From Branchiostoma lanceolatum (taxonomy: Eukaryota; Chordata; Leptocardii; Amphioxiformes; Branchiostomatidae), in the NCBI RefSeq assembly GCF_035083965.1, contig NC_089722.1:29996958-30060957 (forward strand): a DNA stretch of 64,000 nucleotides. Direction: 5' to 3'. A program made the translations under genes and the position numbers. The notes under the pieces are model-generated. The model saw only the letters and a program-made list of their open reading frames with translations. It was not told where the DNA came from and searched no databases. Positions 45,201-61,500 of the stretch are shown here, in pieces (the first letter of the stretch is position 1; every line of letters starts with the position of its first letter).

Positions 45201-47106
45201 TTACTACTCTTCTGGCTACTACATGCATATTGGGGTAAGTGCTGCCAATAGCTTGGTTTGATCTTTTTCTGAATGTACACAGGAGATTGAAAGTAACTTA
45301 ATACAAATTGTCTGATATGCTTTAGGGATGAGTCCTATCGAGTACTTGTCTAACTACTGCATCGTGAGCAAGAGGAGACAGAACCTGTACAAGCAGTCCT
45401 TCTCCAAGGCTGACCGGGACAGGGATGGAGTCATCAATGTTAAGGTAAGAGATGTTTGAATAGAACAGACTTCTTGACTGTATCCTTTAGTTTTTTTTTA
45501 CAAGCGGCCATTCCTGAGATAGTAATCTAGTTGTGAAATCTATGGGATGGCCCCACACACTGTTGAGCTAAATATGAATGACTAATGTACTGACATTTAT
45601 TTGACATGTCGTCTGAGTATTGATGACTCAATTTGTCACACTTCTGTGAAGTGGTTTGGTAGTGTCCCACTCCTAGCCAGATATTTTTGACACTGTTCAT
45701 AATAACTTTCATCAAATAGATTTCATCAGCCTGTAAGCCCATAAATGGAGAGTGAAGAGTACCATTCAAACAAGAAAGTGAAGGACTCAACTGTAAGAAT
45801 CCACATTGACCCACGTTTATTTTATCATTGATTATCACCCAACGGTTTTAAAGTATTGATATGTATAATCTTTTCTGTTGTGTATTAAATTGTTGTGCAT
45901 TGATCCCTCAGGAACTAGACAAGGCGCTGAAACAGATCCATGTGGACGGCGTCACTACGGAGCAAGTCCAGAAAATCCTCGACGTCATTCAGGCCACTGA
46001 CGACACCAAATTTGACGCCAAACTGTTCACTGCTGTCTGTGCCCTGGCTGAGAGGATGTTGTACACATACTTTGTGTAAGTCTTTATTGAGTAGTTTCTT
46101 ACTTGTGTTGGGAGCACATTGGAATGTTGTATATATAAATGTTTTAGCCGAGACTAACAGGAAAATGGCTAGTGCTGTCCACAGGTGGTCCACTCCACAT
46201 CTGTATCTGATTATGTATCAATAAAGGAGATAGACCTTAGTTCTGACCAGGCAACCAGAGAGTGCACATTTATACATTCCTACACTTGAATTCTTTAAAC
46301 TGTGGCAGGCAGCTGCCCACCAGCACTAATCACTTTCTAATGAATCTAATCTGCTTCAAGCCTCTCTGGGTGTAGGGATTAGCTCTCAGTCACTGCTCCT
46401 CCCATTATCAATGGACCATGAAATGACTGTAAACAATCCTGGGGGGCTGGTGCAGCTGTGTGTGAATGTTTTCCTCTCCTTCAGTATGAGATGCCTACTC
46501 ACCTGTAGCAAGGTGTTTTAGAGGGAAAACAGAAACAAGTCTTGTTGACATGTGGGCACATAAGAAAAATACCTGACATCTGCAACCAGTCATGAATATG
46601 TGAATAAAGGGGACAGATCACAGAGTCTGTCAGATCAGTACACATATCTCCATTTGTTTCTACACATGTTACATAACCTGGCACTTAAACTCACTGATTA
46701 CATGAGTGTGATATTACTCTCCAAGCAGACGTTAGGTTCCGGTTTATTTTGTATGTCTTGTAAGGCGTTTTGGCTTTCAATTTTGTCAGGTTTTCTGTTT
46801 GTTCCCCAGGTTACCTTTTTGTTTGGACAAGAAGAAAACTTGACGGAAAAGAAAGCCCAAATAAAAACACCTAAAAAGACATCCAGAACAATCCAGAGCC
46901 TAATCTCAGCTCGTAGAGTAAATACAGTTGACATCATAAGATCTAACACTTTACTTTTGTTGCCATGTTACAGTACGGAGGACACGGATGACATCATGTA
47001 CAGTCAGAAGGAGAGAGTGGAGGACGCAGACTTCTGTGCTCTGGAGTGGAAACTACACGGCGTGAAGGTCAACCCTCCCATCAGAAAACTACTACAGATG
47101 TTGTAG
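18226..47106 (+). CDS. Large acidic, proline-rich protein with C-terminal EF-hand (long form, complete)
   Basis: Coding exons in compatible phase are 18226-18411, 20066-20212, 20708-21709, 31869-31895, 32541-32662, 33109-33260, 34056-34174, 37252-37614, 38158-38294, 42674-42833, 44781-44976, 45326-45444, 45912-46075 and 46974-47106 (TAG). They total about 1008 residues. The N-terminus has a short basic region and CLYCHRLRMQKL. The 334-codon third exon is strongly acidic (SEDVKSED, GDSDEDREDADV). Then come a Glu run, seven PPPREPT repeats, a Lys-rich GKKGRKKSAKGKKKKKRK block and a helical C-terminus (KAENDAIVAEVQEFEVKRP, FELPMDMRLLEGMSPIEYLS). The EF-hand loop DRDRDGVINVKE has Asp at 1, 3 and 5, Gly at 6 and Glu at 12, and is split by an intron. 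A degenerate partner follows (ATDDTKFDAKLF). I do not recognise an orthologue. Joining the first three exons to the rest is inferred from phase; they could be a separate gene sharing or lacking these 3' exons. Confidence 0.7.
19777..19945 (+). repeat. Dispersed repeat with GTGACCACC motifs (copy 1, plus orientation)
   Basis: It begins CAGTCAAACCTGTACTAGTG followed by ACCACCTCTTCATAAGGACC, GGTGGTCCCTCAGATAATTT and CTGTCTATATAGTGACCACC. An inverted copy is at 39015-39198, ending TTGTACAGGGTTGACTG. Element class unknown. It lies in the first intron of the long form. Confidence 0.75.
21741..23090 (+). mobile_element. tRNA-derived-type SINE, split by a younger insertion
   Basis: The left part (21741-21918) carries GGTGGTCTTGTGGTAAG, GGGAAAGGGACTTTACACCT, CTCATTCGACTCAGGTGA and GGTTAGGGACGTCCTCTCGG. 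The right part (22959-23090) carries AAAGAACCCACTTCTTCT, AAGAGTAGG, TGCAGCCTCGTACAAAAC, GGCGGTTTACCGGTTTTGCG and an A-rich tail with CAAACAAACAAAA. The uninterrupted relative at 34229-34571 has the same words in order, proving that the two parts are one element broken at a TAA. It lies in the large intron after 21709. Confidence 0.85.
21919..22958. mobile_element. 1040-bp TIR element rich in GAGAGCGCCG repeats, inserted in a SINE
   Basis: Its ends are inverted repeats of about 45 bases: left CATTCCACTTGGACGGCGCT then CTCACCGCGCTCTCACGGCG; the right end is the complement, ending GCCGTCCAAGTGGAATGTGG. The target trinucleotide TAA flanks both ends (21916-21918 and 22959-22961). The interior 21970-22290 is a degenerate array of GAGAGCGCCG, GTGAGAGCGC and GAGCGCGGTG units, and the centre (22300-22800) is ordinary AT-rich DNA. 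A 3-bp TAA duplication fits PIF/Harbinger-type elements, but no transposase is present, so the superfamily is unproven. Long open frames in the array (for example 21812-22225) are artefacts of the repeat. Confidence 0.88.
23720..23923. repeat. 204-bp MITE with ATACCCCTGTCACA termini
   Basis: The left end ATACCCCTGTCACA is exactly complementary to the right end TGTGACAGGGGTAT. The interior (GATCGGCACAATGTCGCAAA, GACTTGCGAATGATCCC, CGGTCTATCGATTTCCG) is GC-moderate and non-coding; the 68-codon open frame inside is a by-product. It lies in the large intron between 21709 and 26035. Confidence 0.8.
23924..26034 (+). promoter_or_regulatory. CpG-containing interval upstream of the 26035 candidate first exon
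   Basis: The interval is intronic for the long form but looks leader-like from about 24300 on. It has many CpGs, a short hairpin (CCTCTGTTGT at about 24604 against ACAACAGAGG at 24643), TATGGCGACG (about 25074) and CAAGATGGCGG (about 25757), both YY1-like. Small frames at 25413-25595 and 25607-25834 have no conserved features. The stretch may contain the promoter and 5' leader of the transcript starting at 26035; that is inference. Confidence 0.35.
26035..26628 (+). CDS. Alternative first coding exon (or separate gene start) of the EF-hand locus
   Basis: An open exon of 198 codons starts MLDPTLPWLSHGYKKAKDDF and ends ERPRSARR before a donor (CGG then GTATGAGG) in phase 0. It is Arg/Ser-rich with repeated RPRSA, RSATVRR and KSATIRR motifs, a basic low-complexity composition typical of cytoskeleton-associated proteins. 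It cannot be an internal exon of the long form: the nearest acceptor (ACACAG at 26026) leads straight to a TAA in that frame. It therefore needs its own promoter. Its donor phase matches the 9-codon exon at 31869-31895, giving a 761-residue product with the shared 3' exons. If not spliced, it would end at TGA 26632-26634 as a 199-residue single-exon protein. Confidence 0.65.
27618..27784. mobile_element. 167-bp palindromic MITE, copy 2, with 8-bp TSD
   Basis: It has the same arms as the element at 14809 (CCTCTACCAGGCTCCGCGGA, GATCGCTGGGAAAATAGTAG, and the complement). The right arm is diverged (CAGCATTCCACAGAGCC) and the loop is longer (ACTACCCTCGGCTTGGCATA). TGTGTTAC is present on both sides (27610-27617 and 27785-27792). 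Directly downstream, 27798-27835 resembles the left part of the TTAACC element at 42442. Confidence 0.88.
28194..28222. repeat. (ATCA)n microsatellite
   Basis: Seven ATCA units in a row (CAATCAATCAATCAATCAAT), directly before ATACTGTAAATTCATC, which resembles the start of the TACTGTAAATGCA element family. Confidence 0.85.
28323..30780. other. Intronic AT-rich stretch, nothing recognised
   Basis: This is the middle of the intron between 26628 and 31869. I see only short frames, several very AT-rich, with no splice-consistent coding segment, no strong repeat and no RNA-gene structure. Confidence 0.5.
30791..31023. repeat. 233-bp MITE with TAGGCCACACCAATTTAATT termini
   Basis: The left end TAGGCCACACCAATTTAATT continues TCTTGGTTAACGGAATTT. 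It is complementary to the right end AAATTCTGTTAACCAAGAAA then TTAGATTGGTGAGGCCTTA. The element at 55297-55799 has related ends (TAAGGCCACGCCAATTTTAT), and the first 180 bases of the window share the interior words GGACTGAAAAAAAATGCT and AGTTTCAGGGAGTGAA with it. Confidence 0.8.
31135..31290. promoter_or_regulatory. Possible intronic cis-regulatory cluster
   Basis: A compact block holds CCAATCA, CAGCTG, CCTAATAG, TAATTAAT, GATTGAG, TGTTTACTCA (forkhead-like) and two TAGTGATTAG-type homeodomain sites within about 150 bases. The density of developmental transcription-factor motifs is the only evidence. Confidence 0.2.
33360..33615 (+). repeat. Probable dispersed repeat fragment
   Basis: The words AAAATGGGTACCTGACTTCG, GTTGGGAGGTAAAAGGCGGC and CCCACTGCCCCTACGGCCTC look like a dispersed, possibly SINE-derived repeat. 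There is no second copy in this window, so identification rests on general resemblance. Confidence 0.3.
34229..34571 (+). mobile_element. tRNA-derived-type SINE, uninterrupted copy
   Basis: The 5' part has GTGGTTTTGTGGTTAAGG followed by GGTTCTGTGTTTGAATCC, resembling degenerate A and B boxes of a tRNA gene. The body has CTTGGGAAAGGCACTTTATA, CACTCGACTCATGTGAGACT and GGTTAGGGACGTTCTCTTGG. The 3' end has GGCAGTTTACCGGTTATG followed by an A-rich tail. It matches the broken copy at 21741-23090 and shows the intact join (GTTAAAGCTCCCA). Confidence 0.75.
35729..35890 (+). CDS. Candidate alternative first coding exon (54 codons) of the EF-hand locus
   Basis: ATG at 35729 opens a basic 54-codon exon (MAGSIAARNLCVPPKRRRTV ... 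NLNFRVYE) ending at a donor (GAG then GTAAAT) in phase 0. That is the phase needed to join the proline-rich exon at 37252. An acceptor-like TTCTTATAG just upstream would give TGA in phase 0, so it would have to be a first exon. There is no further support; it may be chance. Confidence 0.35.
36071..36744 (+). pseudogene. Gene-like relic, possible cytokine-receptor-type fragment
   Basis: Two open stretches lie on the plus strand in the intron between 34174 and 37252. The first has VINCEYYRRNMLSCLWKSE followed by VDIYMLVDKK, a Cys-x9-Cys-x-Trp spacing like the first fibronectin-III domain of class I cytokine receptors. The second (36547-36744) ends KATVCPLPNRPPELKIEPVG, like the hinge between the two receptor domains. 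A stop and frame change separate them, no convincing splice sites join them, and there is no WSxWS motif or membrane segment in reach. This is a weak resemblance from reading alone and could be chance. Confidence 0.2.
37267..37421 (+). repeat. Coding 21-bp tandem repeat (PPPREPT units)
   Basis: Seven successive units of about 21 bases (CCTCCACGAGAGCCCACACC and variants) encode TPPPREP repeats, one with Ala in place of Pro. Units 4-7 are nearly identical at the DNA level, implying recent unit expansion. The repeat lies in the 363-bp exon 37252-37614 and keeps the frame, as a 21-bp unit must. Confidence 0.9.
38756..38870 (+). repeat. tRNA-like SINE or tRNA pseudogene remnant
   Basis: GTTAGAGCACTGATACAGCC followed 30 bases later by CATGGGTTCAATATTGAC resembles the A-box arm and B-box arm of a tRNA. 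A proper acceptor stem and cloverleaf cannot be formed by eye. It is intronic in the EF-hand locus and not a functional tRNA gene. Confidence 0.35.
39015..39198 (-). repeat. Dispersed repeat with GTGACCACC motifs (copy 2, inverted)
   Basis: This is the reverse-complement relative of 19777-19945. It contains ACAGGTGGTCACTATAGACA, ATTATCTAAGGGACCACCAA and GAGGTGATAACTTGTACAGG, ending GTTGACTGTAT. Confidence 0.75.
39716..39739. promoter_or_regulatory. RFX X-box next to a CACGTG palindrome
   Basis: GTTGCCTAGCAAC (39716-39728) fits the RFX X-box consensus RYYNYYN(1-3)RRNRAC exactly. It is followed one base later by the palindrome GTCACGTGAC (39730-39739), an E-box. RFX factors drive cilium genes. 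The pair lies about 0.7 kb upstream of the in-phase candidate first exon at 40429, within an intron of the long form. Confidence 0.6.
40429..40454 (+). CDS. Candidate alternative first coding exon MSEEEEVE of the EF-hand locus
   Basis: ATG at 40429 begins ATGAGTGAGGAGGAAGAAGT, giving MSEEEEVE plus two bases (AG) before the donor GTAAGG at 40455. The next exon (42674) starts with T, completing AGT, exactly as it does for the exon ending at 38294. The joined product, MSEEEEVES-DEEMEEPATEAP, keeps the acidic character. A consensus X-box lies about 0.7 kb upstream. A protein from this start would carry only the Lys-rich, helical and EF-hand parts (about 265 residues). Confidence 0.55.
42442..42521. 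repeat. 80-bp inverted-repeat element with TTAA ends
   Basis: TTAACCTTCTCCCTGCTGCC at the left is mirrored by CAGCAGCATGGAGAAGGTTAA at the right with one offset. Ends of the form TTAA-CC...GG-TTAA are those of piggyBac-type MITEs, with TTAA as the target duplication. A fragment of the left side recurs at 27798-27835 (CCCTGCTGCCTAAACC). It lies 150 bp upstream of the exon at 42674. Confidence 0.6.
43521..43708. repeat. MITE, TACTGTAAATGCA family (copy)
   Basis: It begins TACTGTAAATGTTGAAAC, contains GTGGTTTAATGTTCACGG, GTTCTGTCTTCTGCTTGCC and ACACTCCATTTTCTCCCTTTC (shared with the 7615 copy), and ends near GATGTACAGTA. It is intronic in the EF-hand locus; the 43715-44770 stretch after it shows no gene. 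Confidence 0.7.
46713..46733. repeat. Solo terminal repeat of the CTCCAAGCAGA MITE family
   Basis: ATTACTCTCCAAGCAGACGT matches the ends of the elements at 2141 and 17182. No complementary end is found before the next exon at 46974, so this is a truncated copy in the last intron of the EF-hand locus. Confidence 0.5.
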
Positions 47107-47242
47107 CTGTTGTTCTCAGAGGAAACATAGATGGTCTTTGAAAAAAAGACTTTGGCAACGTGTGTTGGAAAGTGTGGAGATACTGTTGGAGACAATATTT
47201 CCATACACATAAGAAATTATAAAGTAAGCCATGCAAGGAGGG

Positions 47243-47335
47243 CATATATATATATATATCAGTGTAGGAGGAAAATAAAACTTCAGGATATATCAGACTG
47301 AGTGTAGGATGAAAATAAAACTTCAGGATACCAGT
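47243..47335. repeat. TA tract and 43-bp tandem duplication in 3' UTR
   Basis: An ATATATATATATATAT tract is followed by two copies of AGTGTAGGAnGAAAATAAAACTTCAGGATA. Each copy carries an AATAAA, so the duplication doubled a potential poly(A) signal about 170-210 bp after the EF-hand stop codon. Confidence 0.8.
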
Positions 47336-47902
47336 AACGGTATAACAGATATTGCCGACATCTTATTGATAAACATGTAATTACTGATCTTGCAATAGGC
47401 TGTACTTGATGTTAAGTTTATGTTCTTGAAAGTGTACTTTTGTGTAATTCAAAGAATTATAAGTTAGATGCATTTTTGCTGCTATTAAAGTGCCTTAAGG
47501 CAGATTTCTAAGGCCGTTTGTAACATAGAGATGGGCAATGGGTGTTGAGGCAAGCTATGAATCTATATGTAAATACTTGTACAGATGTATAGTATTACAT
47601 GTATTTTATTACATGATACAGCTTATTCTGCATTTAATGCTGCTTAAACTTTTTGTCAATTTTTTATTCTTACTGCAGTTTCTGGCCAAGGCGTTTATAG
47701 TCTTCAGTGCCAAATGTAAGCATTTCTTGTGTATCATATGTCGTATTCTGTGGAAACACTTAAATGTAACAGAATAGAAGCTCATAGTCAGTTTGTGTAG
47801 ATGCTTTACTTTGACTTCTTGTAATATTCCCAGTAGACTTTGCCTCTTCCAATGATTTTAGGGAACCTCAAAGCATTACAAGCATGAATGATTTTGTAGT
47901 GC

Positions 47903-47908
47903 AATAAA
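47903..47908 (+). terminator. Poly(A) signal AATAAA, probable distal 3' end of the EF-hand locus
   Basis: AATAAA lies in GCAATAAACTTGTGGAATG, about 0.8 kb past the stop codon. The opposing DRC1 signal lies only about 220 bp further on. Nearer AATAAA copies at about 47275 and 47315 are alternatives. Confidence 0.45.
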
Positions 47909-48128
47909 CTTGTGGAATGATAAGAAAAGATATGAATATAAAAGTGTCAGAAAAATAGAAAACAAATTTTCTAAATGTGATGTCTATGTGAAATTCTGTT
48001 GATCTGTAATCAGATGTTTATATTAAATCTATCATTATACTGAAATATTGCTTGCTGTTCTATTCATTGAAACACTACACATATTCCAACAAAAGATGCA
48101 TCAATTGGCACCTTGCAATCAATATAGT

Positions 48129-48134
48129 TTTATT
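48129..48134 (-). terminator. Poly(A) signal for DRC1 (AATAAA on the minus strand)
   Basis: TTTATT on the plus strand reads AATAAA for DRC1. It lies 860 bp past the DRC1 stop codon and close to the convergent end of the EF-hand locus. Confidence 0.45.
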
Positions 48135-48677
48135 TTTACAATGTGATAAAGGCATGTACAGTAGTGCACAGTTGATTCACAATATAAAACACATCTTTGT
48201 TTGTATCACCCAATATCTACAAAAATAGACCAATCATGGACTGCTATAGTGACACAGTTCTTGTGAATTACATACATGTGATAAAATCTTGAAGTGGAAG
48301 AACAACGATAGACTACATTACATACATCAACACCTGAACCACTTTCAAAATTTGCAGAGCCTGGAAGTAGAATTCACAAAAGAACTTTAAACCCAACCCT
48401 TATTTGGTGGCACCATAAATCGTTATATACATATCGGAAATACATTGTAATTTTTTTTCCTTTGAAATTTTCAACATGAAAAGTGAGTCTAATAGCTGTT
48501 GCAGAGATTTGGTCACCTCAACAATTGATGCAGAGAAAGATGCAGAAACTCAATGTGCTATTTCCTAAGAGAAAAGTGATAGTATGTGTGTAGAAAATTA
48601 CACCTGCTGAATCAGAATGCATTTTTGGATGTATCATTCTAATCCCGTTAATCTACCTGTAAATTGTGCAGGATTTA

Positions 48678-48898
48678 ATCTCCATTAACATTAATCTGCC
48701 AGGTTACATACCACTAAATCTGCCACTTTGAAATACAGTGGGTTTGAGAGATCTCTAGTTCAGCACCCGCCAGGTATGCACAGTTAAGATATACAGGAGT
48801 GCATTATACTGGGGGATGTTGGGTTGGAGATCTGTTTGGACGTATCTTTTCAGTGTGGCGGAATTATGTAACCCGGTGGAATCATTTTGGTTGGTGTT
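48678..48898. repeat. Dispersed MITE-like repeat (copy 1)
   Basis: It is shared with 50822-51034: CATTAACATTAATC, CCAGGTTACATA, ACAGTGGGTTTGA, AGATCTCTA, GCATTATACTGGGGGA.GTTGGG and AGATCTGTTTGGAC.TATCTTT. The ends (TTAATCTGCCAGGTTACATA and TATGTAACCCGGTGGAAT) are loosely inverted. This copy lies in the DRC1 3' untranslated region. Confidence 0.75.
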
Positions 48899-48993
48899 AC
48901 ATCTACATTTGTGTTACTTTATAGTTGTAGTATTCTAATCCTGTTAATCTACATTGGGAACATTTTAAACTCCTTTCCCCTAAAACTAGTGGT

Positions 48994-58288
<9,295 letters not shown>

Positions 58289-58524
58289 TTTGAACCCTTA
58301 AATGCTGCGAAAATTGGTAGAAAACACGCACGGCCGTTCAGTCACTCCCTCTGCGGCGATCTATTTGTGTTGCTATGCAACGGGGTCACGACGGGTCATT
58401 TCGGGAAATCTCGATAGCTTCTCGCGAGATTTGATGCATCCTGGGTATTTTCCAAGATGGCGCTGTCACAAATGAAAAATTGTAAATATTTTCCGTTTTT
58501 ACCGTGATTGCAATAAATAGGAGG
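58289..58524. promoter_or_regulatory. Shared DRC1 / DEPDC5 bidirectional promoter
   Basis: Only 236 bp separate the two divergent start codons. The region is CpG-containing and TATA-less. It has GTTGC-TAT-GCAAC (58369-58381), two RFX-type half-sites in inverted order; the perfect palindrome TCTCGCGAGA (58420-58429), a known core element of broadly active promoters; and AAGATGGCGC (58454-58463), a YY1-type site that often marks a start site. The X-box-like site is nearer DRC1 and the other two nearer DEPDC5, matching a cilium gene and a housekeeping gene. Confidence 0.7.
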
Positions 58525-61500
58525 ATGGCTGCGAAGGTTTTCAAGCTGTATATCCACCAGGAGACCTTCAGCGGTAAGTTGGATCTAAATGTTACTGATC
58601 CAAACCTTGTTTTAGGAGATAACTCCAGGTTTTCAGATGTGATGTTGGTGTAAAAATATTCTAAAATGGGTTCCGATGATGAAAGATCCTGTTTTGGAAT
58701 GCTGTATAATTTTCAAAAACACTCGATCTAGTCTAGGGACAGAGCAAGGCTTGGTTTCAGGTTTTGTCTATGTAATACTACGATCTGATTCAGATTGGAT
58801 TCAGTGTATAAAACTTACAACAAATGGGGCGGGGCGGGGCATGCCTTGGTTCGTCCTAAATTGTTTTAGCCTCTGATGATTTGATTAGATTAAGGGCACC
58901 CGAAGGTTGATTAGATATTACGTCAGTAAAACAAAAAAAAACAGAACTGTATGATGTCTCTGTCTGTGTATGCATGTGTGATTAACAGATGTCATGTCAC
59001 ATGACATCATCAAATCTTAATGTATACCATGATACATACTGTAAATGCAGAAATGTTCGCGGTGGTTTTATGTTCCCGGTTTTCGCAGCGACTGTTTCAC
59101 CGCAAACTTAAAACCACCACGAATATTTTTGTCCAATACTGTAGCAGTACGTGACTTAAAACCACCGCGAACACTAAATTTTCGCCTTAGCGCGAAATAA
59201 AAACCACACAAACTTAAATTATGCATTTACAGTATTATGTACTTGGTACGGTAGAAATTACAGTTGTTGTTCCTCTATCTATAGAGAATGACTTGGTCAT
59301 CAACTCCAAAGACTTCCCCAGTGCTAAAGTGGGGGATGTCGTGGAGATCTACCAGCCAGAGGAACCAAACAGGTACACAAGTCTTATAATCATCACTTTT
59401 GCAGATTCAAGTACGTATGTGCGGTGATCAGAGGTAAAGGCCCCTGGCTTGTATTACTAAACAGTTCTGTCTCAACCATTGTCACAATTTGCATAACAAT
59501 GCCAGGTTTTGTTCACGTCTCAGGGGCCTTGACCATTGACACCACACATACTTACTCAAATGTCCGAACGCACTCATTTGTATGTTTTACCGCAAAACCT
59601 TATGTCAATTTATGTGATATTATATCATGTTTTGTTGTCCTATACATCCTGTGAATTATGGTTAATTACAAATAGCTGTATTATCAGAATATTGATTAAA
59701 ATGTTGCATTTTAGTGTATTTTATTGGTTTATCAATTTAACTGTGAGAGACATAGGGCTGCCCGACTAGCAAGCAGTGTTTATCGCAAAGTTTTAGCAAC
59801 TTCATAATTTTCTAAACAGTAATTGTAGATTTTTGATGTTGTCTTTACAGACGCCTGCTGCTACAAGTTAAAGCTCTGAAAGGAGATTCTCAACAGAAAG
59901 GTCAGAGTTCACAGTTTTTTCAGCCCACAGTTCAAAGATAATGTAATGTAGATAAAACAAAAAACACCAAATTGACATGAAATATTGTGAATTGATGACA
60001 TCTGTACACTATAGACTTTTTTCTGCATTAAGGGGGCAAACGCCAGTTATTTTTCAGTCTGAAGTCTAGCAAATGTCCCATCCAGGAAATACTTTGGAAG
60101 CAAGTAAAATGTGTATGGAAATAAATGATATCCCTCTAGCTATAAGATGTTTCAGTTTCAGTTTCATCAACCTCTGCAGAAGGGTTGGTGTGCGCGTACT
60201 GTTGATAAAACATTTTTCATCTTTTCTATTCTATAGGTATAAGTGTGGACAAGACTGTTGCCAATGTGTTTCAGCTAAGGCCGTTCATTGATGTGTGTGT
60301 CAACTTTGTCAGTCCACAGGTAGGAATCTCTTTGCCTAGAATAAACACAATTAAGCATTCAAAACATCACAACATAACGTTTTTTGGCAATGCCTCAGTG
60401 GCGGAAGCATTTTTTAAAAGTTTATTTAAACATCAAATTGTGCAAGATGGATTTGCAATTTTTTATTGAAGCCCAGGTATTAACTGTAATTGTCAATGTT
60501 GTTCTATAACTATCAATTGCCCTTCTTAGATAGGTTAGAATGACTGATGTGACCGCTAAGTTAGGAGTATACCAATTTTACGGAGAAGGGAACTCTGACT
60601 TTAAGGATGAATTTTTTTTAGGATGTTGCCCTTGACCTTGTGGAGTTGACGTTTAAGGACCAGTATATCAGCAGGAGTGACATGTGGAGGCTGAAAAAGA
60701 GTCTGGTAGGTTCTTGTTTTTCTTTTCTATTATCATTTCTTTTGGTTGTTTCTATTTTGATTTTCCTCGTTTTTCAGTTAGGGTCTCCTTCTAGTTCTTC
60801 TGTTGCTTTACTCTTTTCATTCTTTATCCTCTCTTTATTTCACAAGTAACAATGCAATATGATATCTATATTTGTTGCACTGATGCCATTATTGTACATG
60901 CAGTTGTCAATTCTACTTGATTTTATACATTGTGCATGAATCAATGATTTCAACATACATGTATCAGTTTAGATAATAAGTATAACTGTGTTTAAGGTTT
61001 GTTGCCACACACACGAGACACTTGTGTGATTAAAAACCTTTTTTCTTGTCATCTTCACGAAATATTTTTGAAAGCCTCTATTATGTACATTAGATTACAA
61101 AATGTTTTTGAACTTTTCTGATCTTGAGGCATTGTTGAAAAAATTTTTCTTCAGAAAATTTTTTTTGGCAAACCTTCAGGGCCGAAGCCAATAATACCAA
61201 AATGTGATGATTGTTCACATTCAAAAAATTTTAATGGAAGGTGAGTTTGAGACATTTTGGTGACCACATTCTTTAAACAATTCAAATCATAACACATCCT
61301 TATCTATACATACATGTGCACATGTCATTGTGATATGTTAAAATGGGTTAGATTGTCTGACAACAGATGTTAAATGGATTACATTTTGATATTGATCAGA
61401 TTACACTTTGTTCCTAGGTCAATGAGCCGAAGTCAACTGAGGCATGTTTCCCACTTCCCTTTTCCCTGTGGTTTGACACATCTAGAGCCTTGGGTGGTCT

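Noticed and set aside
46600..47106. 168-codon continuous frame ending at the EF-hand stop
   Set aside because: Most of it is intron read-through from 46600; the real last exon begins at 46974 with a TACAG acceptor and correct phase.
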